Shown here piece by piece: positions 1 to 7,786 of a DNA stretch of 31,020 nucleotides (positions are counted from its first letter, which is position 1; every line of letters starts with the position of its first letter). Where the stretch lies: positions 1 through 31,020 of the forward strand of contig SFJG01000020.1 in assembly GCA_004555955.1 (NCBI GenBank), in the 5' to 3' direction. The stretch comes from Bacteroidales bacterium (GTDB taxonomy: Bacteria > Bacteroidota > Bacteroidia > Bacteroidales > Muribaculaceae). The notes below the pieces were generated by a model that was not told where the DNA came from, made no database searches, and saw only the letters and a program-made list of their open reading frames with translations. A program made the translations under genes and the position numbers.

Positions 1-3000
1 TGGGCTACGTGTTGCGGTGCGTAAAGGCATTGTGCAGTGGCAATGCCCGAAGCAAACTGTCCGGCGTTGTTGACATAAACGTCGTAGGCAATCACGAACG
101 TACCTTTCGGCAGCCCGGTTATAAAGATATTTGTCTGTGCATCGCGTGTTTCGCGGAGCATGAAGATACCGTCGCGCCAATCATATCTCGGCACTTTGTC
201 GACCGGCTCGAATGCCGCCGGACGTTGGTCGGTGATGGCAACGTAGTTCATGTCGCGAGTTGCTTTTAGCGTCAGGCGTACTTGCAGTTTGTCGCCCACG
301 CGGATTTCGTTGTCGGCAACGCTCTTTAGCTTACCTTCGCTGTCGTAGCGGAACAATGCTTTGCTGATACTGATGTCGCGCGAGTCGTTTCGGCGCACAT
401 CGGTCATCGGTGCTTCGTAGTTGACGTAAGCGGCGCCCCAAGCGGGGTTGTAGCCGTAGTGTTTAATGGTAACGTCTTTGCCGGCAACTTCGGTAGCATC
501 GAAACTGCGGCGAACGTATCCGAATCGGTTGTCTGTGCCGTAGTCAACGGGCTTTCCGTCGATGGCGATTTCAGCGGGACGGCGGTCTGCGTTGGTCCAC
601 GACGTTCCGGTGGCGAGGATGGCGTTTACTGCCATACAAGCGGCAGGCGATTCGCCCCAGTTGCGGGTCTCTTTGGTGAGAAGAATCCAGCGGCGAATGT
701 TGTTGATATCGGGGTCGGATGGGTCGACGGTGTGGAAGGCGATGAGCGCTTTTGAGGCGAGCCATAGGCGGTCGCGACCCTCAGTGTCCCAGTAGTATCC
801 CCAAGTGTCGTCTTTGCGAGCGCGCTGACGGAGCGACTCGACGATGTTCTTAGCCGCTGTCTGCTTGCCGACGTTGGCGAGCAGTATGGCTGCCGGGATG
901 CAGTGGTCGATGCTGTAGTTGCGCCAATTCCGGATTGTTTGGCTTACCACTTCGTCTTTCACCTCGGCTGCTTTGCCGGTAAGCGGCATTTGCGCGAACA
1001 TCGAGCGTATGAGTATGAAGTCGAAAAATTGGCAATAGTGTTCCGGCTTGATTTTGTAGCGTTTGATTTGGTCGGCAACTTCGTTGTCGGCGTAACGGCA
1101 TGCCTTTTCAATAAATTTATCGGCGGAACCATCGTAGTAGCCCATTTGGTTTAGCATACCGAACACTTCGAGCACATCGAGCGTCATCCACAGGCTTGAC
1201 TCGCAGTCTTTGAACCAACCGATACCACCGTCGGCGTTTTGCAGCGACTGTAGCATTGTGAGGGCTTTCGCCTTGCGCGATGCGATGGCTTGTGCATCGG
1301 TGAGGTCGACAAGTCGACGCATATTTTCCGTTTCTCGTTCGGCGTCGGTAAGCCACGGGCTATTGTTGAGGCTGATGGTCTTCAGGTCGGCGTTTTTGTT
1401 GAGGTTGGAGGTCAACGAGTCTGCGTCGTGCCATTGCTTGATGGCGTCGGCAATCATCGGCGACGAACCTACGATGCCTTCCGCTACCGACGAGACGAAG
1501 AAGTTGCGCACTTGAGCCGATGCGGTTACGCTTTCGCTGACGAGCGAAGGCAGTGCCGCCACGCAATACCACGTCGGGTTGTCGCAGTATTCCAACGTGA
1601 TTCTGCCTTTCGACACCTTGGGAAAGGCGAACGACACGCTTTGCTCGTTCTCGCGGATGTAGAAAGGCTTGGCTTCGACAACGGGAGTAGTTGCGGCAAG
1701 CACGGGAAGGAGATGTTGCTCGCCGTCGGCAAATTTCTCGGTAGCGGCTTTTATGCGGTAGCCCAAGCCGTCGATATTTGCCGTGATTTCGCCGTCGACA
1801 GCGATGTCGACAACCTGCGAAGCGACCGGCTCGAGAGAGACTGTGGCACTACGTGTGAGCAATGTTTTGCGCGTTGCGGCATCGAAGATTTCGATAGTCA
1901 CTGTCGTTTCGATTGTTTCCGATGAGTTGTTCATCACCGTTGCCGGCAAGATTACGGCATCGCCGTGGCGCACAAAGCGCGGCAAGTTGGCTTGCACCAT
2001 AACGGGCTTTGCCGCTGTGACGAGTTCTTTGATGGTTGCTTTGCGAAGGTCGGGTGTATAAGCCACTGCGCAGAATTGCCATTGCGTGTTGATGTTCGGC
2101 ACGTCGAAGTCGATAGTCACCACGCCGTCGGAGTCGGTAATCAGCGAAGGCATAAAGAATGCCGTTTTGATGCTCGGGTCGCGATAGTTGAAGTTGTCGT
2201 CGGCAGCCTCTTCTGATTCTGCTGTTACACTATCTTCTGTTTTCGATGCCATCTTGCAGCTTCCCATATCCAACGACAATTCATCTTCTACACACTCTTC
2301 AAAATTATTTTCAGATAATGCGCCGACAGGTGCCGCACATGCCATACTATAAACAACCCTGCTCTTGAATCTTGTTTGTCCGAGTTGACGATTATACATA
2401 TTGATATACGGGCGTAGGATTCTTGTCACTGCAAAATGTTTGGTGTCGAAACGGGCATACACCGTACGGGAACCTGCGTAATTTGGATTTTCGCTGTAAG
2501 GCGTCAGTTGTGCCATGTAGAAGCCGAATTCCGGGAAGTTGGGCACGATGCTGTTGAGCGCTGCGTCGTACATATATGCAATCATTGCGCCGGCGAGTCG
2601 TTGACGGTTGTTCTCTATGCGGAAGCGCCAGCGCTCGGGAGTCGACGGCGTGATGAAGTCGCGGAATGTTTCTTTGACGATACGCGTTTCGCCGAGCGTT
2701 TCGGCGGGTTTGACGTTGATTACGCATCGTTTCATATCGTGGTCGATGTAAGCCGACAGAGTGAGTTTAGCCGTTTTGTCGGCAGTAAGTTTGGGGCGTA
2801 GCACGATGGTGTTGCGACCAACGTCCGACAGATGGTTGCCCGATGCAAGTGTCTTGACGTCGTCTTCCAAGACGAAGAATACGCACGATGCGCTCGACGA
2901 CTTATATTCTACTGTCAGCGTTCCGTCGGGAGCCACTTGAAGTTCGGAGGTTTCGACCCATATAGGCGTTTCGTAAGGAGGAATATCGTCGGCTGAGCGA

Positions 3001-5510
3001 TAAACGACGAGTGTGGATGTACGCACCGTGGTGGTATCGTCGGCAAGCCATACTTTCAGCGTATATTTGCCGGAAGCCACGGCGCTAAGGTCGACGACGG
3101 GGCTGAGCGAAGAAAATTCGCCGCGAGCCACTTCGTTTTTCTCATCGGCATCGGTCAGTGTATATGCGCAACGTGCATCGACGGTACGCTCTTCGATATT
3201 GAGCACGTTGACATCGAGTTTCGTGGTCGTCGAAGCCTTGACAGAGGCGTCACTAAGCGACAAACCGAGTTTTGAACCGATGCAGACAGTTTCCGACATC
3301 GACTGCGTTTCGCCGGCGGGCGATGTCGCCTCGACGGTTATGCTGAAGCGACCGTATTTTTTTCCGTCGAGAATTGTCTGCGGCACGTCGACTGTCCACG
3401 TTCCGTCGACAGCGGTAGTCGCCGTTGTCGTGTAGGGCTTTCCTTCCGGTTCGTCCCATTCCCACCATAATCGGACGGGCGTGAACGTGCACTTCACCTT
3501 GGCATCGGCAACGGGAAATTGCGAGTAGGTAGCCACGCGACCTGCGCACTTTATGTCGTCGGTAGCGGCAAAATGCGATGCCTCGCGATTGAGCTCGACA
3601 AAGAATGTCGGTGCCTTGTATTCGCTGACGGTTATCGATTTCGTTTCGCTGTAGCCGGAGCCGAATACATGGATGTCGAACTCTCCGGTTATGCCATCGG
3701 TCGGAATCTTGAATTCTCCGACGATACGTCCCAACGAGTCGGTCGTAAGGTCGAGCGAGTCAACAGTCTCATAGTTGGTATCCTTAAGCCTAACTTGGAG
3801 ATTGATGCCCGGCGTCAGACTTCCTCTACGGTCTTTAGTAGAATAAGCCACGGCGCTGAATTTGACGGTTTCGCCCGGGCGGTAGACAGCCAAATCGGTC
3901 ACAATGTTTATGCTGTTATGCGTATGATTGTTGACATTGCTGTAATTGTTTCTATAGAACGACAAATTTGCGCTGCGGTCGTTGTTGAGTGTGGCGTAGC
4001 AATCGATGTGATAACTCTTGGAAAGGCTATCGTCGTGCACGATATAGCCAAAACGGTTGGTCTTTTGTAACGATTCATTCTTGTTATCGATGATGTGAAT
4101 CGTGGCGCCCGCTACGGGATGCCCGTTGGGTGCGTTATAGACATATATACGCTTTTCGTTGTCGATGGTGCGACGCACCAACTCCAAGTTGGTCGAGCGA
4201 ACTTGTGCATAATTATCAAAGTCGAGCCCGGAGATGCTCTTACCGCTCTTTGGGTCGTAGACTTCGATGATTAAGGCATAATTTCCAATGCCGAGGCCGG
4301 GAAACGTCACTTCTGTTTCGATTTCGTCGCCGGCACGGTAGTTCACCTTGTATTCTTTTGTTATAGTGGCAGATAGCCGACGTAGGCGTTTTACGATTTC
4401 ATCTCTTTTCAGCCGTTCCGGAAAATCGGATATGTCGAAGGCTTTTACGATGACTTTGTCGGTGTTTGCAGCCGAAACGGTCAGCTTGAAGTCTTTGCCT
4501 GGCGTCACCATGTTGGGACTTTCAATGTCGGCACGCACTTGCTCATAGTCGGCAATAAAATTACGCAGATAGCCGATTCGCGGATAATTCGGATAAGCCT
4601 TTACTTGGTCTTTTGCCAATGGATAAAGTTTGTCGGCAGTCGGTTTGGCGTCGACGAGTTCTATCAGTGCTTCGGTAGAATACGGACTCGACTTGAAAGT
4701 GGCGTGGAGTTCGTAAAGAGCGTTGTTCCATTCTTGCGACCATTTTCCATAGAGTCGGTTGATGCGGCGTACTTCGGTTAAAATTGTCGGCGCGGCATCG
4801 CCTTTGTGTATGCTTAATAGCGTAGCATATATGTTCATCGTCAAAGCGGATGGCTCGCCGTTGCCGGGCAACTTGAATGTGGCGCAGCCGGCAATGTCGT
4901 TCATATTGCGGTAGAAAGCTGGGGCGAAGGTCAACTGTTGTTCCTCGAGGATATCGAGTGCGTGATGCGCCAACAGGTCGTAGAGCGTCGGGTAGAAGTC
5001 GCGGTTATAATTTTCCGGCGCGATTATGCTTTTGAATTCGTCGGCACTGAGTTGAGCAAGGCTTTCGTAGTCGCTGAGCGAGGTTTCGATGAGGCTGTTA
5101 ATCTTGTTGTTGAAGTCGGCAATCGACCACTCGTTTCGGTCGGTGGGCAGAACGTCGGTTTGCTCGCGTTGAGTGATGTAATACTCGTTGTTGGAGCACA
5201 TTGCTTTGTAGAGGTCAGCCTCAAACATAGTCAAAATCGAACGCGTTGACGTCTGCTTGGCTCCTGTGGCAAGGCTGTCGGTCTTGTCGATAAGTTCGGG
5301 AATATAGTCGTCGGAAATCGACGATTTGGCGAGAGAAAGGCGTACCATTCCGTCGATTAGTGCTTGGTCGTTGCCGCTAAGTTGTGCTTCGGCGATAATC
5401 TTTGTTGCTTCATCGGCTACGGTTTCCGGATAGGCGAAGTCGGGAGCTTTGGCAGAACCGGTTGCTATCGATGCCGCTGCAGCAAGGAGCGATGCTACTT
5501 TTTTCTTCAT
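1..5510 (-). CDS. Large alpha-2-macroglobulin family protein (C-terminus cut by window edge)
   Basis: The frame is open from the ATG at 5510 to the left edge, giving 1836 visible residues. The start begins a clean signal peptide (KKK, a hydrophobic alanine-rich stretch, then GSAKA) with no lipobox cysteine, so export to the periplasm or surface is expected. An MG-type beta domain with the motif LAVYRPGETVKF lies near residue 543. The A2M domain starts near 1118 (AFFMPSLITDSDG). An alpha-helical thioester-domain-like region follows from about 1310 to 1640 (DNPTWYC, NADGGIGWF). The last visible residues, ending YAPQHVA, match the usual end of this family, so only a few tens of residues should be missing. 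No CxEQ thioester is present. The family inhibits proteases by trapping them or guards the envelope; this member's role is inferred. It is read alone, after the AT-rich island. Confidence 0.93.
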   Translation of the reverse strand, partial: MKKKVASLLAAAASIATGSAKAPDFAYPETVADEATKIIAEAQLSGNDQALIDGMVRLSLAKSSISDDYIPELIDKTDSLATGAKQTSTRSILTMFEADLYKAMCSNNEYYITQREQTDVLPTDRNEWSIADFNNKINSLIETSLSDYESLAQLSADEFKSIIAPENYNRDFYPTLYDLLAHHALDILEEQQLTFAPAFYRNMNDIAGCATFKLPGNGEPSALTMNIYATLLSIHKGDAAPTILTEVRRINRLYGKWSQEWNNALYELHATFKSSPYSTEALIELVDAKPTADKLYPLAKDQVKAYPNYPRIGYLRNFIADYEQVRADIESPNMVTPGKDFKLTVSAANTDKVIVKAFDISDFPERLKRDEIVKRLRRLSATITKEYKVNYRAGDEIETEVTFPGLGIGNYALIIEVYDPKSGKSISGLDFDNYAQVRSTNLELVRRTIDNEKRIYVYNAPNGHPVAGATIHIIDNKNESLQKTNRFGYIVHDDSLSKSYHIDCYATLNNDRSANLSFYRNNYSNVNNHTHNSINIVTDLAVYRPGETVKFSAVAYSTKDRRGSLTPGINLQVRLKDTNYETVDSLDLTTDSLGRIVGEFKIPTDGITGEFDIHVFGSGYSETKSITVSEYKAPTFFVELNREASHFAATDDIKCAGRVATYSQFPVADAKVKCTFTPVRLWWEWDEPEGKPYTTTATTAVDGTWTVDVPQTILDGKKYGRFSITVEATSPAGETQSMSETVCIGSKLGLSLSDASVKASTTTKLDVNVLNIEERTVDARCAYTLTDADEKNEVARGEFSSLSPVVDLSAVASGKYTLKVWLADDTTTVRTSTLVVYRSADDIPPYETPIWVETSELQVAPDGTLTVEYKSSSASCVFFVLEDDVKTLASGNHLSDVGRNTIVLRPKLTADKTAKLTLSAYIDHDMKRCVINVKPAETLGETRIVKETFRDFITPSTPERWRFRIENNRQRLAGAMIAYMYDAALNSIVPNFPEFGFYMAQLTPYSENPNYAGSRTVYARFDTKHFAVTRILRPYINMYNRQLGQTRFKSRVVYSMACAAPVGALSENNFEECVEDELSLDMGSCKMASKTEDSVTAESEEAADDNFNYRDPSIKTAFFMPSLITDSDGVVTIDFDVPNINTQWQFCAVAYTPDLRKATIKELVTAAKPVMVQANLPRFVRHGDAVILPATVMNNSSETIETTVTIEIFDAATRKTLLTRSATVSLEPVASQVVDIAVDGEITANIDGLGYRIKAATEKFADGEQHLLPVLAATTPVVEAKPFYIRENEQSVSFAFPKVSKGRITLEYCDNPTWYCVAALPSLVSESVTASAQVRNFFVSSVAEGIVGSSPMIADAIKQWHDADSLTSNLNKNADLKTISLNNSPWLTDAERETENMRRLVDLTDAQAIASRKAKALTMLQSLQNADGGIGWFKDCESSLWMTLDVLEVFGMLNQMGYYDGSADKFIEKACRYADNEVADQIKRYKIKPEHYCQFFDFILIRSMFAQMPLTGKAAEVKDEVVSQTIRNWRNYSIDHCIPAAILLANVGKQTAAKNIVESLRQRARKDDTWGYYWDTEGRDRLWLASKALIAFHTVDPSDPDINNIRRWILLTKETRNWGESPAACMAVNAILATGTSWTNADRRPAEIAIDGKPVDYGTDNRFGYVRRSFDATEVAGKDVTIKHYGYNPAWGAAYVNYEAPMTDVRRNDSRDISISKALFRYDSEGKLKSVADNEIRVGDKLQVRLTLKATRDMNYVAITDQRPAAFEPVDKVPRYDWRDGIFMLRETRDAQTNIFITGLPKGTFVIAYDVYVNNAGQFASGIATAQCLYAPQHVA

Positions 5511-5708
5511 AGTTGTAATTGATTATATTCTATATTCTATTTAGATAGAAAATACTCAAAAGGTTTAGAGTTGACTGCTTAATAAATGTTAATCTGTCTT
5601 ATTCATACCATTCCTACTACAAGAGCTAACTAACAACACCTTAGCGCAATGCTCACTCTTCCTCTTTAAAGGTAGGATTTACTACATTCTGCATTGTCAT
5701 CACTGCGC
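5511..5708. other. AT-rich intergenic stretch, no supported gene
   Basis: This 198-base stretch is clearly richer in A and T than its neighbours. It holds a short perfect inverted repeat, TTCTAT-ttag-ATAGAA, at 5535-5550, close to the start of the macroglobulin gene. No exact TAnnTTTG promoter is visible on the minus strand for that gene; a looser TAAACCTTTTG lies at about 5555-5565. On the minus strand a 15-codon reading frame (MTMQNVVNPTFKEEE) follows the truncated DUF1016 gene, but nothing supports it as a gene. I see no RNA gene here. Confidence 0.5.
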
Positions 5709-6095
5709 TCACGCTAATGTATGCCGGTTAGCCCACGGAACAGAAAACAAATCAGAGTATAATCTTTCCACAACTTGTGGAAGAATTGCAATATGCTGGC
5801 TATAAAGACCATAGAATCGTTTTGCATAACGAATAGATGTTTCTGACAGGCCTTGTACATCGGGCATTTCATAACGTAAGTCATGACTCAATGTTGCGTA
5901 GAACTTACTACCATACTTATTATCCGCTTGCTTTTCTGTTATATCTTTACCAAGATACCAATAATAGCGAAGTAATTCTTTATTCACTTTAATAGCTGCC
6001 TTTATTTGACTGCTACGATAGCGTTTTACAAGTTCCTTGACCCAAATAACGTAATCTTTATCTAATATACCAATAGATTTAGAGCCTGTTTTCAT
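5709..6095 (-). pseudogene. Truncated DUF1016 (YhcG-type) N-terminal domain protein
   Basis: The 128-residue product matches the N-terminal domain of DUF1016/YhcG proteins: an early helix with VKELVKRYRSSQIKA, then RYYWYLGKDI, then a segment ending QVVERLYSDLFSVPW. In full-length members this helical domain is followed by about 200 more residues with the PD-(D/E)XK nuclease-like core. Here the match stops just after the conserved SVPW and the frame ends eight codons later. No continuation is seen in the 190 bases downstream. Base composition is markedly more AT-rich than the flanking core genes, which points to horizontal acquisition followed by decay. Its start, ATG at 6095, is the first in frame. 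It could instead be a stand-alone short form; truncation is the simpler reading. Confidence 0.75.
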
Positions 6096-6146
6096 AACAA
6101 AAGTTTGTAATACAGTTTAAAAATGAGTTCGTGGAGTTTGTATAAT

Positions 6147-7370
6147 TTATCTATCCAGTCGGCGGCGCATAGCGATAGCGGTAGCCCACGACGTGATAAG
6201 TCCGACAACGGCGACGATGCCGAGTATCGTAAGCAGGTCGGCGGGCTCGATAACGACCGGATAGGTGTCGATAATCAGGTTTTTGGCATCTGTGCCCATC
6301 TTGACGAGTCCGTATTTGATTTGCAGGGCGCATAGACCTAAGCCGACAGCCACGCCGATGGCGGCGCCTACAATGGAGATGAGCCACCCTTCGGCAACGA
6401 AGATGCCCGACACAAGTCGGCGGTCGGCACCCATAGCGCGCAAGGCGGTGATGCTTTCGTCTTTTTCGGCAATGATGATAGCCAGTGTGCTGATGATGTT
6501 GAACGAGGCAATAACCAAAATAAAGCCAAGCAGCAAGAACGTCATCCACTTTTCAACGTTAATCATTTTGAACGACCGGCTGTGTTGCATAAGTCGGTCG
6601 TTAGCCACATATTTGTCGCCCAACGTGTCGGAAATGCGTCGGCGCACGCTTTCGACGTCGCCGTCGACGCCCAGTTCGATTGCGGTGGCTTGTGTGGGGT
6701 AGTCGAAGAGTTGGCGTGCAGCATCGAGCGACAGGAAGATGTAGTCGTTGTCGTATTCTTGTTGCTGCACTTCGAACGTGCCGGCAACGAACGTGCGGCA
6801 GCGGCGGAAGGAGGTCATCGGGTTGGCGGGATTGATGGCACCACGCCGCCGCGGTGCATAAATCTCGAGCGGGGCAAAATAGCCTGGCGCCGTGTTGAGC
6901 ACCAACGAAACGCCGAGGCTGACCACCGACAGGTCGTCGCCGTCGAGACTGAGCAAGAAATCGCCATCGTCTTTTATCAGCGAGTCGATGGCTGTAAGTC
7001 GTTCGTAGTCGGGGGCAACGCCTTTGACTACGACGGGCATCTGACGACCGTCGTAGATAGCCAGCGCGCGACTTTCGATGGTCGGCGTTGCAAGTGTAAC
7101 GCCGTCAATCTTGCGCAGCACGTCGATGAGGCTGTCGCTGTTTTCGATAACGCCTTCGGTGGCAACAACCTTAATCTGCGGGTCGAGCCGCGACAGTTTG
7201 TCGCCCACCAGTCCGGCGAAGCCGTTGAACACCGACAGCACGCACACCATCGCCATTGCTGTCACAGCCACCGCCGCAATCGATATGGCAGAGATGATAT
7301 TGACAGCCGTGTGCGACTTTCGCGACACCAGGTAGCGAAGTGCGATTCTCAGAGGCAATCGGTAGTTCAT
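6147..7370 (-). CDS. FtsX-like / LolC-E-type ABC transporter permease
   Basis: This 407-residue inner-membrane protein has the FtsX/MacB permease layout: one N-terminal membrane helix (about residues 22-45), a periplasmic core domain of about 220 residues, and three C-terminal helices (about 275-300, 318-345 and 375-398). The loop after the second helix contains AEKDESITALRAMGADRR, the typical coupling segment that contacts the ATPase. Length and layout resemble the lipoprotein-releasing LolC/LolE permeases. No ABC ATPase gene is present in the window, so the partner must lie elsewhere. The gene starts 13 bases after the rbfA stop and is probably co-transcribed with it. The substrate is unknown; lipoprotein release is the best family-based guess. 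Confidence 0.88.
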   Translation of the reverse strand: MNYRLPLRIALRYLVSRKSHTAVNIISAISIAAVAVTAMAMVCVLSVFNGFAGLVGDKLSRLDPQIKVVATEGVIENSDSLIDVLRKIDGVTLATPTIESRALAIYDGRQMPVVVKGVAPDYERLTAIDSLIKDDGDFLLSLDGDDLSVVSLGVSLVLNTAPGYFAPLEIYAPRRRGAINPANPMTSFRRCRTFVAGTFEVQQQEYDNDYIFLSLDAARQLFDYPTQATAIELGVDGDVESVRRRISDTLGDKYVANDRLMQHSRSFKMINVEKWMTFLLLGFILVIASFNIISTLAIIIAEKDESITALRAMGADRRLVSGIFVAEGWLISIVGAAIGVAVGLGLCALQIKYGLVKMGTDAKNLIIDTYPVVIEPADLLTILGIVAVVGLITSWATAIAMRRRLDR

Positions 7371-7383
7371 TATTCCGAAATGT

Positions 7384-7725
7384 CTAATGCTTGTCGGCGA
7401 GCAGCGAGTCGATGTGGTCGATGTAGTCGAGCGAGTCGTCGATGAAGAACGTCAGTTCGGGCATCTTACGTAACTGATGGCGCACGATTTGTGCCAGTTC
7501 GTAGCGGATGGCGCGAGCGTTTGCGTTGATGTTTTTGAGAATTTCTTCGGCGCGTTCAGAAGGGAAGATGCTCAAGTAGCCGCGTGCCACGCTCAGGTCG
7601 GGCGAAACGCGCACGGCGCTCACCGATACGAGCACGCCTCCCATGGCTGCCGTCTGTCGACGAAATATCTCGCTCAACTCTTTTTGTAACAGTCGTGCGA
7701 TTTTTGCTTGTCTTGTACTTTCCAT
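7384..7725 (-). CDS. rbfA: Ribosome-binding factor A
   Basis: The 113-residue product has the RbfA pattern: an N-terminal STRQAKIARLLQKELSEI helix, the strand segment VSVSAVRVSPDLSVARGYLSIF, and a C-terminal MPELTFFIDDSLDYIDHID motif. RbfA binds the 30S subunit and helps mature the 5' end of 16S rRNA; it is important for growth in the cold. Length is normal for the family. The ATG at 7725 sits about 17 bases after the predicted transcription start of a canonical Bacteroidota promoter. The permease gene follows 13 bases after its stop. Confidence 0.95.
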   Translation of the reverse strand: MESTRQAKIARLLQKELSEIFRRQTAAMGGVLVSVSAVRVSPDLSVARGYLSIFPSERAEEILKNINANARAIRYELAQIVRHQLRKMPELTFFIDDSLDYIDHIDSLLADKH

Positions 7726-7747
7726 AATTATTTGGTAATTGTTTTTG

Positions 7748-7779
7748 CAAAATTACACACAATCGACCAATAAACCAAA
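7748..7779 (-). promoter_or_regulatory. Predicted Bacteroidota promoter of rbfA
   Basis: On the minus strand TTTG (7776-7779) is followed by 20 bases and then TAATTTTG (7748-7755), matching the sigma-ABfr consensus exactly. It lies in the short gap after the debranching-enzyme gene, so rbfA and the permease have their own promoter. Confidence 0.75.
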
Positions 7780-7786
7780 CCGACTG

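Noticed and set aside
5652..5699. 15-codon minus-strand frame MTMQNVVNPTFKEEE
   Set aside because: Too short to support, no promoter, and located in decayed DNA.
5644..5706. Long-range pairing AGCGCAATGC with GCATTG...TGCGCT beside the DUF1016 remnant
   Set aside because: The arms are interrupted and far apart; no T-tract follows, and nothing shows it to be an RNA gene or attachment site.
6582..7445. Plus-strand open frame (287 codons) opposite the permease
   Set aside because: Antisense shadow; the translation has no recognisable motif and crosses into rbfA.
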